From NCBI RefSeq assembly GCF_900099555.1, contig NZ_FMWM01000002.1, positions 310,001-374,000 of the forward strand: 64,000 bases of DNA. Reading direction: 5' to 3'. The DNA is from Peptoniphilus raoultii (GTDB lineage Bacteria; Bacillota; Clostridia; Tissierellales; Peptoniphilaceae). Position numbers and translations under genes: made by a program. Below are positions 13,487-23,800 of the stretch, piece after piece. Positions within the stretch are counted from its first letter, which is position 1. Each line of letters starts with the position of its first letter. The notes beneath the pieces were generated by a model that searched no databases, was not told where the DNA came from, and saw nothing but the letters and a program-made list of their open reading frames with translations.

Positions 13487-14071
13487 TTATGAAATTTTAT
13501 CTTTTTTTATAAAATTTTCAAGTTTATTCAAAAGATATTCTTCCTTAACCATTTCCATTTTTTCTTTTCCCGCCAATGCTTCCGCAACTTTTAATCCCAT
13601 GTATGGAGAAAGGCCAGGTCCCATTCCAGTAATTATATTATCTTTAACATATACTGGCAAATCTTTAGGATTTTCTACAGACATTCTCTTTTCAACGCCA
13701 GGATAACAAGTAAATTCTCCATCAGTTAAAATTCCTGCCCTATCAAGAACTGACGGACCTGCACAAATTGCGGCAAGAATTTTTTCATCTTGATTAAAGA
13801 CTTCAATGATTTCAATTACCTTTGGATCATTTTTTAAATTATTTGCCCCTTGACCTCCTCCAGGGATAAATAAAGCCCTGTAGTCTTCAATATTAATTGA
13901 ATCTAAATTTGTATCTGTCAAAATCCAAACATCATGAGCGCTTTTCACTTTTTTGCTTTCCCTAATTGAACATGTTTCGCAAACCAGCCCTGCACGCCTT
14001 GCTATATCAACCACGCTTAGTGCTTCAACTTCTTCAAAACCATCTGCCAATAAAACTAATAAATCTTTCAT
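13487..14071 (-). CDS. DJ-1/PfpI family protein
   Basis: This 194-residue protein has the DJ-1 fold markers: ADGFEEVEAL at the N-terminus (the conserved Glu), ALFIPGGGQGANNL, and the nucleophile elbow AAICAGPSVLDRAG with Cys103. Members act as glyoxalase/deglycase-type enzymes or in oxidative stress; the exact substrate is not clear from sequence. It follows proC on the same strand by about 45 bp and probably shares its transcript. The ribosome site is AGAAAGGAGAAGGGG. Confidence 0.9.
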   Translation of the reverse strand: MKDLLVLLADGFEEVEALSVVDIARRAGLVCETCSIRESKKVKSAHDVWILTDTNLDSINIEDYRALFIPGGGQGANNLKNDPKVIEIIEVFNQDEKILAAICAGPSVLDRAGILTDGEFTCYPGVEKRMSVENPKDLPVYVKDNIITGMGPGLSPYMGLKVAEALAGKEKMEMVKEEYLLNKLENFIKKDKIS

Positions 14072-14116
14072 ACCCCTTCTCCTTTCTTACTTAATTTCTA
14101 CCCATTTCTTTTAATT

Positions 14117-14878
14117 TTATAGCCTTGATTTTATTATATTATCAATGGCGTTTATTAAAATTCCTCTTAATCCGTCATTTTCAAGGGACTTTATGCCAAC
14201 AATTGTTGAGCCTTTTGGTGTTGTAACCCTATCTTTCAGCTGACCTGGATGAGTCTTTGTTTCCAAAACCATTTTTGCAGAGCCAAGAACAGTTTGAGAA
14301 ATATATTCATAGGCCTCATCCCTTTTCATCCCATGAAGGACTGCCCCGTCACTTAAGGCTTCAATAATTACATATATAAAGGCTGGCAAACAGCCACAGA
14401 CTGCTTCAAAAGTTAAAAAATCTTCTTCTTCAATTTGCGTTACCTTTCCAAAATATGAGAATAATTTTTTAATTTCCTTTATTTCTTCTTCTGAAATGCC
14501 TTCTCCTGGGCATATTGCCGTCATAGATTCAGAAACCATGGCAGGAGTATTTGGCATCATTAATAAAAATCTTCCTGCTCCTAAAATGTTTTTTAATTTT
14601 TCAAAGCCAAAAGATGAGGTTACAGAAACAATAATTTGATTTTTTACTGAATCCTTAATTTCATTTAAAACTTTTTCATACATTTTAGGTTTTACTGTAA
14701 GAATAATTAGGTCAGAATTTTCAACAACTTTTGAATTTGAATCAAAATATTCTGCTCCTTCAATTTTTCTTGATTCATTATAATGGGGGGAGTGAAAATT
14801 TACTTTGACCCCATTTTTGCATATTCCTTTTGTAATGGCTGATCCCATAGATCCTAAGCCTATAATTCCAATTTTCAT
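14117..14878 (-). CDS. proC: pyrroline-5-carboxylate reductase
   Basis: This 253-residue protein has the Rossmann start KIGIIGLGSMGSAITKGI for NAD(P)H binding, LLMMPNTPAMV in the middle, and the ProC signature LKDRVTTPKGSTIVGIKSL near the C-terminus. It reduces pyrroline-5-carboxylate to proline in the cytoplasm, the last step of proline synthesis. Its length is slightly below the usual 265-270. The gene is divergent from the chromate transporter pair, and the two starts share an 80-bp space. The ribosome site is AAGGTGATGAG. Confidence 0.92.
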   Translation of the reverse strand: MKIGIIGLGSMGSAITKGICKNGVKVNFHSPHYNESRKIEGAEYFDSNSKVVENSDLIILTVKPKMYEKVLNEIKDSVKNQIIVSVTSSFGFEKLKNILGAGRFLLMMPNTPAMVSESMTAICPGEGISEEEIKEIKKLFSYFGKVTQIEEEDFLTFEAVCGCLPAFIYVIIEALSDGAVLHGMKRDEAYEYISQTVLGSAKMVLETKTHPGQLKDRVTTPKGSTIVGIKSLENDGLRGILINAIDNIIKSRL

Positions 14879-14959
14879 CTCATCACCTTACTTTATTATA
14901 CTATATTTTTATACTTAATAAAAATTTCTATGGGTGCTATAATATTTATAGGTGATGAG

Positions 14960-15520
14960 ATGAAGGAAATTTCGCTTCTAAAATTATTTACAACATTTTT
15001 TAAAATTAACTCCATAACTTTTGGCGGAGGATATACCATTGTCCCAGTTATTAAGGATATATTTGTAGAAGATTTAAAACTTATTGATAATGACAAGATG
15101 ATGGATATTGTTGCCCTATCTCAGGGAAGCCCTGGTGCTATGGCAATTTCCTGTTCTATTTTAACTGGCTATAAATTAAGAGGCCCCCAGGGAGCTTTGG
15201 TTTGCCTTTTGGCAAGCGTCCTTCCCTGCCTAATAATCCTATCTTTAATTTCAAAATTTTATATTGAATTTCAAAATAATTTTTATATAAGATCGGCCTT
15301 AGAAGGAATATCTGGAGTAATTTCTGCCGTTTTATTTATAACTGTCATAAAAATGGGAATAGCATCCTACAAAAAATATCCAGGCTTTACTTTAATTTTA
15401 ATTGCTCTTATATTTGTTGCAGCTTACTTCTTTAGAATAAATACGGGAATATTAATTTTATTTTCAGCAGTTATTGGCATATCAACTTTTTCTACTTTAA
15501 AAAGGAGGTATGAAGTATGA
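14960..15520 (+). CDS. chromate transporter, first short chain
   Basis: This 186-residue membrane protein has the CHR motif FFKINSITFGGGYTIVPVI near the N-terminus and ALSQGSPGAMAISCSILTGY, followed by several hydrophobic helices. Two short CHR proteins encoded side by side form one transporter, with opposite membrane topology. The natural substrate may be chromate, sulfate or another oxyanion. I choose ATG 14960, which has AGGTG upstream; a start 30 nt earlier lacks a ribosome site. The stop overlaps the next gene. Confidence 0.9.
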   Translation: MKEISLLKLFTTFFKINSITFGGGYTIVPVIKDIFVEDLKLIDNDKMMDIVALSQGSPGAMAISCSILTGYKLRGPQGALVCLLASVLPCLIILSLISKFYIEFQNNFYIRSALEGISGVISAVLFITVIKMGIASYKKYPGFTLILIALIFVAAYFFRINTGILILFSAVIGISTFSTLKRRYEV

Positions 15521-16077
15521 TTCTCAAATTATTATTTATTTTCATTGCAATTGGTGGCCTATCCTTTGGGGGCGGCTATGCAGTTATACCTCTAATTTCA
15601 AAATATGTGGTTCACGAAAATGCTTGGCTTACAATGAAGGAGCTTGTGGATTTAATTTCAATTTCACAAATGACTCCCGGCCCTATTGCCATAAATGCCG
15701 CAACCTTTGTGGGCCAAAAAATTTGGGGTCTTAGAGGAGCCTTAATAACAACTGGAGGCATTGTCCTTCCTCAATTTATCCTTCTGATGCTCCTTGGATA
15801 TTACCTATTCACTAAAAATAAAAAATTTGCAGTTTTAGACTATTCTTTAATTGGAATAAAGGCCGGCATAGTTCCCTTAATTTTTATTACCGCCCTTGAT
15901 CTTTTTAAAAGCTCTGTCTTTAAGGGAGCTATAACCATTAAAAACTTAAGCGTGCCAGCTGGCATTTGCTTTATCCTTGCCCTAATTTTATATAATAAAA
16001 AAGTCAATTTATTTAAACTAATAATTATGGGGGCAGTTTTGGGCATAGCTTTAGAAACCGGAATTATGTATCTATAA
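15517..16077 (+). CDS. chromate transporter, second short chain
   Basis: This 186-residue membrane protein repeats the CHR pattern of its partner: FGGGYAVIPLISKYVV and SISQMTPGPIAINAATFVGQ, then hydrophobic helices. The ATG overlaps the TGA of the first chain (ATGA), so both are made together. The pair would form a heterodimeric exporter in the membrane. An AAGGAGG site lies inside the end of the first gene. Confidence 0.9.
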   Translation: MILKLLFIFIAIGGLSFGGGYAVIPLISKYVVHENAWLTMKELVDLISISQMTPGPIAINAATFVGQKIWGLRGALITTGGIVLPQFILLMLLGYYLFTKNKKFAVLDYSLIGIKAGIVPLIFITALDLFKSSVFKGAITIKNLSVPAGICFILALILYNKKVNLFKLIIMGAVLGIALETGIMYL

Positions 16078-16175
16078 AAACTTGCAGGACTGTCCCACTT
16101 TAAAATAAAATTATAAAGATAAATAATAAAATACAAAGGAGGACAGCCTCCAACAAAAAATAAAGGAGATAATAA

Positions 16176-17747
16176 ATGGAAAATTTTAGAACCCTCCCAA
16201 CAACCATATATTTTAATCCAAAAGAAAGCCTTCAAATTTCTAATGCTGAACTTGTGTCAGGATATTTTTCCCTAGCCTGTGACATAATAAATATGTCTGA
16301 GGAAATAATAAAAAAAATTACCCTTGGTGTGAAATTTAAAAACTTTTCAGGAGCCTATCTTTTAAATTCCAGCGAATTTTATTTTACAGCAGATGTTAAC
16401 CTTGGCCCCTATTCCACCTATTTTTTAAAACCCTTTTCCCTTGACGAGCGTTTTGCAGATGCCCGTAGCCTTGACATAAGAATTTTTTCCTACATAACAG
16501 ATAAGGGCGGAGTCCACGCTGATTTTACAGATGAAATTCCCATAAATCTTCCCCTAATTCCTGAAAAAAAACTTGAAAAGATAAGAGAAACCTTGGGTCC
16601 GGAAATTAAATCCTATGGCGAAAATCACATAAGCTATTGGTCATGCGTATGCACAGCCATAAATCCCATAGAAGAAGAAAAATGCAGATTTTGTGGCAGA
16701 CACAAAAATTTTGTCCTAAATAATTTAACAGAGCCTTTAATCAATTCAAAAATCGTAAATATTATCCAAAATACTTCAACCCAATCAAAAATAGAAATTG
16801 AAAACCTTGAAAGAAACTTAACTAGGGATCATATCACAAAAGTTGCACCAAATGCAGAAAAAATTTCAGATACAAGGGTAAATGAAGAGGACCTCGCTGA
16901 ACTTAAACCCGCCAAAAAATCTAAATTTTCCCTAAAGAGCATAGAAAAAATTTTTGGCACTTTTTTAATCCTTATAATCTTAGTCTTTCTTAGCAGAAAT
17001 ATATATACCGCAAGGCAAATTGCCCTTGCCAAAAGTATGATAGAAAGCGGCGAATATCAAAAGGCCTATGAAAGCTACCAAAAAATTTCTTATTTAAATC
17101 CCATGAAGGATATGGATAAGGAAATCCAAAAAGTGAAAGAACTTATTGAGTCAGATAATAATTTCAACTCAGCTAAGGAAAAAGTCTTGACAGGAAAATA
17201 TCTTGCAGCCTTTTCAGACTACAAAAAAGTTATAGGAGAGGATGAAAAAAATTATAGGCAAGCAGGAGAAAATATGGAAATGCTTGAAAATTTAATTTTA
17301 GAAAAGGCCCTTAATGAATATAGGGAAGGAAATAAAGATAAGGCACTTTTCATGCTTAATGAATATCTTATTATATCTCCAGAATCTGTTAGAGCATCAA
17401 ATTTACTGGCAGATATAAATAGCGATAGGGAAGCAAGGCTTTCAAAGGATATTAAAGAAGAATTTGAAGAGGACAAAAAAAGGGGAAAAGATGGCCTTGA
17501 AATTAATAAACTTTCAGATTCCCTCCTTCACACCTTTCAAAAGGTAACAGCAGAAAAGGCAAATTTAAGAACAGACCCGAGTGTTGATGCTGATATAGTT
17601 AGAATTTTAAAAAAGGGAACTGACCTTTATATTGAAGAAACAAAAATTGAAGGCAAGGAAAGAATATGGTGCTATGTACAGGCCAAAAATCAAGAAGATG
17701 GCAATTCATATTGGGGCTGGATTTCCCATAAAACCCTAATGCCATAA
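16176..17747 (+). CDS. membrane protein with zinc ribbon, TPR-like repeats and C-terminal SH3 domain
   Basis: This is a 523-residue protein. Residues 1-150 form a beta-rich domain. WSCVCTAINPIEEEKCRFCG (about 152-171) is a four-cysteine zinc ribbon. Then come a polar linker, one membrane helix (about 262-278, FLILIILVFLSRNIY), TPR-like helices with SGEYQKAYESYQKISYLNP, and a C-terminal SH3b-like domain (ANLRTDPSVDADIVRILKKG, then YWGWISHKTL). The C-terminal half is probably outside, contacting the wall. The function is unknown. It may be regulated separately, as it follows a hairpin of the GGACTGTCC family. Confidence 0.75.
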   Translation: MENFRTLPTTIYFNPKESLQISNAELVSGYFSLACDIINMSEEIIKKITLGVKFKNFSGAYLLNSSEFYFTADVNLGPYSTYFLKPFSLDERFADARSLDIRIFSYITDKGGVHADFTDEIPINLPLIPEKKLEKIRETLGPEIKSYGENHISYWSCVCTAINPIEEEKCRFCGRHKNFVLNNLTEPLINSKIVNIIQNTSTQSKIEIENLERNLTRDHITKVAPNAEKISDTRVNEEDLAELKPAKKSKFSLKSIEKIFGTFLILIILVFLSRNIYTARQIALAKSMIESGEYQKAYESYQKISYLNPMKDMDKEIQKVKELIESDNNFNSAKEKVLTGKYLAAFSDYKKVIGEDEKNYRQAGENMEMLENLILEKALNEYREGNKDKALFMLNEYLIISPESVRASNLLADINSDREARLSKDIKEEFEEDKKRGKDGLEINKLSDSLLHTFQKVTAEKANLRTDPSVDADIVRILKKGTDLYIEETKIEGKERIWCYVQAKNQEDGNSYWGWISHKTLMP

Positions 17748-17841
17748 AAACTTTATAATAGCCTTAAATACTTAATTCCATTTACAAGAGCATAGCCTAA
17801 ACATCCTTTTTGTAAATAGATAATATAAAAAATAAAATGAT

Positions 17842-17871
17842 AAACCGAAGACATATTATTGCCTTCGGTTT
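17842..17871. terminator. terminator between convergent SH3 protein and pilus operon
   Basis: A 9-bp stem AAACCGAAG / CTTCGGTTT with a 12-nt loop lies between the convergent genes. TATTTTCTTT follows on the plus strand and an AT-rich tail on the minus strand, so it can end both the SH3-protein transcript and the pilus operon. Confidence 0.8.
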
Positions 17872-17896
17872 ATTTTCTTTAGAATAAATCTAAAAT

Positions 17897-20800
17897 TTAT
17901 TCAGCATATTTTCTCTTTCTAAGGTACATATAAGCTCCGCAAATCATTAGAGCAAATCCTCCACCGTAGAATACTAAATCCCCAATTCCACCTGATTGAG
18001 GGAACACACCTCTATCATTTACAATCTTAAAGTTAACATCATTTGCATCAAGACTAATATCAAGACCACCACTGGGAATTATAACTCCAGTATCAGTAAC
18101 TTTTTGATTTTTATCATTCACAAGAGCTTTATTTTCTTCATTAAGAACTTCTAATAAATATGACTTTTCATTTTCGGCATCAATTTTTATTTTATATTTA
18201 TTAACAGTCTTCCCAAATCCAAAAGGTGCCTTTTCTTCTGTCAAGATACATTCGCCATCAAAGTCTTTTGTTGCAATGAATTTAATTTGATTTGTATCGT
18301 TTAAGTCTAAAAGGTCAAATTCCTTTGTCAAAGTCTTATCAACCTTATTGTCTTTGCCAATATGTTCAAGTTTCAAGGTCAGTTTTCCTCTCTTCACAGG
18401 GCTATAGGTCTTTTTATCCTTATCTTCTAAGAATACTTTTAAAAACTTAAAGCCTATTTTTTTATTGGCAAAGTCGGCCTTATACTTAAAATTATTAGTA
18501 TCTAATGTTTCATAACCTGTAGCAGGATCAATTTTTTCATTTTTAACTTTCAGATACTTAAAGTCTTTTTCATCCTTAATTAAAACTCCCTTGCCATTTT
18601 TTTCTTCCCACTCATAAAGTTTGATTTCAAATCTTGTAACCTTGGGACTATTTGTAACTATTGGAAATCCAGGAAAATTTTGAAGTATAGAATATTCCTT
18701 AACCTGAATTGCTATTTTCCTATTGGCGATGCTATAGTCTTTTGGTGCCTTAACTTCTTCTAGTAAATACAAGCCAACATTTAAGTCATCAATAACAAAT
18801 TTACCTTGATCTTCGGAGAAAATTGCACTAATTGTTTTTAATGAATTTCTCTTATAATCAGTATTGGCATAAACATTATCAATTTTACTATCATCAGGGT
18901 CTTTGCTTAATTTATAAAGAATAAATTCAGCATCTTTAAGTTTCTCATTCTCATTTTTACTATCAACTTTAGTAAATTCAATTTCTGTTGTAACTTTTTT
19001 ATTTGTAATCTTAACTTTAGATCCAAATTTATAAGTCTCATTATCCCCTTGGCCTTTATTTTCCATAGCGATTAATTCTGTCCTATCATCAGCTACATTG
19101 AACCTAGGTTTATCGTCATATTTTTGGTGCAAATATTGTGACTCGAAGTCCTTATTATGAATTATCTTCAGCCCTGTTGGATTGTTATTAGCATCTGAAT
19201 CCTTTTTAACTATTAAGACCCACTTTCTTTGATATGTTGTAGTCTCATAGTCGGTTGGCGCTTCAATTTCATCAAGTTCATAAATCCCTTCAGATAAGTC
19301 TTTAAAAGTTGTTTCACTTAAACCTAAAAGAGAATTTTGTTTATAGTAGCCAAAGTCTTTAGCCTCATCTCCCCTAATAATTTCTTGGTTACTAAATCGA
19401 ACTTCTGTAGCTATAGGATTTTTATCTCCACTATAAATTATCTCTCCTATACCAATACCATAACTACCTGATAAATTTTTAGGCGGCTCTGCATAGGTCT
19501 TTTTAAGAGCAAAAGCTGAGTTCTTTAATGGATTTCCATTTTCATCAAGCTTTTCAAGTTTTAAGTCTACTTTTTTATAATTAATTATTTTAAATTCTTG
19601 AATTTCATGGTAATCACTTGTATCTAAACTATCACTAAATTTTATATCATTTCTCATGCTATCAGTATCTACAAGTTTAATTTTCAATTTAGTTTCCGTG
19701 CCATTATTTACTTCATCAATATCAAAAATCCAAGATCTTGGCTTTGAATAACTAGAAGAATCAGTTTCGGTAAGCTTATACCTACCTTCCTTTAAATTTT
19801 TAAAAGTAAATATGTGTTTTGTGACCTCTAATAAATTCCAATCAATTTCTCCTTCTTGTTCATTAAAATAATATCCATTAGAACCTTCAGGAATAACTTG
19901 GCCAGCCTTTTCTCCATCCTTATAAATACCTTCAAGTTTAAATTTTGCATACTTCACAGGTTTACCATTAGGTGAACCATCAGCCTCAACCTTTTCAAAT
20001 TTAAGTTCTGTATCAAGAAGTTTGTTTTTAATTGCATCAATGGCTCCATCTCTATCTGAATCAACAATATTAGGATCTTCTTTATCCTTTAAATATTTTG
20101 TTATCCACTTCCCATTGGCATCAATACTTACTTCTATATAATATACTTCCTTGTTTAATTGATAGCCCTTAGGCGGTTCAATTTCTTTCAACCTATATTT
20201 CCCAATAGTAAGGCCTCTAAAGATGACTTTACCACCTTCATTTTCAGATGTTACTTCTTTCTTATATGCTTCATCTCCAGTGATAGGATTGTTTTTTTCG
20301 TCAACCTTAACAAGTTCAAATTTCGCACCAGAAAGTGAATTTCTTCCAGTTTCATCTAATTTTTGGAATTCAAAAGTCGTCGTATCATTAAAATTTGTAA
20401 CCCCTATTTCATCAATAGTTGGATATGGAGCATCAGGTCTTGCTGGGTTAGATCTTCCATCATCTTTTTCATGAGGAACAAGATTTATATAGTCCTTATA
20501 CTTTGCAATTGAATCTGTATGACCTAAACCGTAAATTTTTTCTGTTTTTCCATTAATTTCAACTTCTTCAGCGAAATCAAAAATAACTTTCATATAATTT
20601 GCTTCAGTCGGTAGAACATTTTCATTTGCTTCAACTTTAAAATACCATTTTTGATTTTTAACATCTTCTCTAAATCCTTTAGGGACTTTTGTTTCTGTTA
20701 ATTCATAGATACCAGGTGTAAGTTCTCTAAAATAATTATCACCTTGAAGTCCAGTTGCTGATGAAATTTGATCATAAGGTTCATTATAATATGCTTCACC

Positions 20801-23800
20801 TTGCTTACCATTTTTTATTTTTCTTACTCTAAATTCAGAGCCATCAAGAGCATAGCCTGCTTCAGAACATTTTTTAATTCTTAGGGGTATTCTCCAACCC
20901 GTTTCATTAATATTAAATATTTTTAATACGGATCCATTTTGAATTTCAAGTTTTAGAAGTTTAGCTTTTCCTTCACCTTGAGCTTTGGCATCTGAAAAAT
21001 TAAGTTCATAAAAGTCTACATCACTTTTTCTTACTCTTTTTCCATTTTCTATGTCATAAGAATCATCATAAATTTTACCTCTCGGATAGGTCCAATTACT
21101 TCTTAAATTTTCATTTAGGACATATTTAATTCTATAATCACCATTTGGGTCTAAATCTTTAATTAACTTTTTGTCCTCAGCCTCTACTGGAATATCTTTA
21201 TAATTATCGACATCATTCCATGATGAGCCATCCTTCCTTTGCAGAGTCATTTTTCCAACTTCGCCTATTGGTTTTGCAGTAGACTGATCTCCTGCTTTAA
21301 TATAGTCTGTATAAACAAAGCTAATCTCTGCATTATAGGAGTCTTTAGCCGGAGGGTGCTCTTCTTCTTTTAATTTTTTTATAGTTGGTATATTATCTAT
21401 TTCATATTCTACTTTATCTTTCTCTGGCTTAACTTTTAAACTTAATACATCATAGGGTGTATCATCTGTAGGATTAATAATTTCAGCTTCCAAAATTAAT
21501 TTAATCCTTTCACCCTTACCCAAGTTAAAACCAGTTTGATAACTACCTGTTGAATTTATGCCAACTAACCTTAATAAATCAAATTTCCATTTACCAAGTT
21601 CCGTACTTGTATCCAATCCTTCAAAATACCTATTATAATCTCTATTGTTTACATAAGCACTCTCACCATCTTTATTCGTGGTTCTTATTAATTTTAGTTT
21701 TATATTATCTTTAGGACTTATAGATACATAACCTTGATTAATTGCATCCTGTCCTTCGGCTGTTTTTCTAAAAACATTACCATTGTCTATATCATTTAAA
21801 AAGCTATTTAGCAAGTCAAGTTGATAAAATACGCCTAATTCATTTGCGCTTCCATAAGGTCTAATAAATTGTACATTTCCATTATAGTAACGATAATTTA
21901 TATCACTATGGTTTCCCATCGCTTGATTATAAAGCTTTATTAAATTATTATCCTCTCTAAAATTGCCTTGGTATGTGAAATAAATCCCATCATAGTTAGC
22001 GCTACTAAGATTTGTGAAGACTTGGTCCATATAATAGGATCCTCCCCTTTTTTGGGGAGCTCCTGTTGTATTTTGAAAATTAAATAAATAGGTCTCATTA
22101 AACTTTACACCATCAACATATTTATTATTTACGTCCCCAAAATATTTATTTCTCTCAGAATTTACTAAACTTAATAAGTGTGCACTACCATCATTTCCTC
22201 TATTGATTCTATTTTTAATATCTAACGCCCCAAGGTAATTTTTCAGTTGAATTTCTGGTCCATAATTTACAACATTGCTTTCTATAGTGTTTCCTGGTAA
22301 CTTTTCAACTCCAGGCTCAGCAAGTTTGTAATTAATAAATCCACTGTTCTCTTCCATTTCATTTAAAGACATTAGACTTCTATTATAAGCACCCACAACT
22401 ATATTTGAAGCATCAGCGTCATATTCAATAAGTGTAAAATATAAATTAGCCTTATCTTTAGCTTTTTTTGCCATTTGCGAAATAAAATAATTAATATTAT
22501 TGTCTTGTGTGCTATTAGTAGTATTATTACCATAATTTTCTGCAAAATCCATAGATCTATCTACTAAAAGTGTAATCAAAACATTGGGTTTTGTTTTCTT
22601 TCCCTTGCCTATTAATTCAAGTGTAACTTGTGCCTTACCATTTTTTGTTTCATATTGACTCTTGTCAAAAGTAACTTGGATATTATCATCATCATATAAA
22701 ATGCTGCCGCCGTTATTCGCTGGTACTCTTAAATTATTATTAGTTACAACCCTTGCATAGTTAAGCCTTTCTGAATATTCCCTTGTTGTAACAAGAGGAT
22801 TATTATAAAGATAAAGACCATTTTCAGACACTTCATTAAAATCTCCACTATAATTTGTTGAACGCCCTTCATTTCTTATTAAATTTTCAAGTTCCAAATT
22901 CTTTTTTAAAGGTGCTCTTGACCTTCCAGAAACATCTGTATTTTTACCATGACCTTTAACATATTCTGCTGTTACTTTTCCATCATCAAATATTGTTACA
23001 TTCCAAGTATCAGTTGTCCTCTCATAACCAGCGGGGCCTCTACTTTCTTCAAGAACATAGTAACCTGGTTTTAAATTCTCAAATTCAGCTAGTCCTTGAT
23101 TTTCATCTTGCTTACTAGGATCTGGGATATCTGTTTGAGCCTTGCCTTCAGTTACCTTTTGAATATAATCTTGACCTGATTTTGGATCTTTTGTTTTTAT
23201 AAAATTTTCATTTGCGAACCATAGCCTAAATGTCGCACGTCTAATTCCGATTTCACCAGTTGCAGGTGGAATTGCAGAACCAGTCTTTCTAACTCTTAGT
23301 TTGCCAAGACCTGGCTTTCTATTAATAACTCCTTCCAAAATATTATCTGGGCTTACTTTTGCATTATTTGAAGCATCTCTTATTATAACTTTAAGATTAG
23401 GTCCACCATAAGATACAACGTGAAGTACAAATCCAGTTTTATCTTTTACATATCCATCCGGAGGATTAACTTCTTCAAGTTTGTAATACATACCAGTTCT
23501 TAGATTAGTAAGATTAAAATCACCATTTGCATCAGCAGTAATATTTTCTTGAATAGGTTTAATTTCAGTATCTCCGAATTTTGCTGGAAGTTTTTGTCCG
23601 TAATAATCCGCATTATATAAATTAAATGCAACATCTTTTCCCTCAGCATCAACAAGTCTATCTTTTGGCAATGCATCTATGCCACCTTGATCATTTTCAA
23701 CATACTTTTTAAATTTTAAACTTGTTACAAAGGCCTCATTATCTATTCTATAGACTAACTTATTTTCTCCATTTTCAATAATAGGGATTCCTTCAACTGC

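Noticed and set aside
14896-15096. Minus-strand frame over the chromate transporter start
   Set aside because: Antisense to a clear CHR protein and without a ribosome site.
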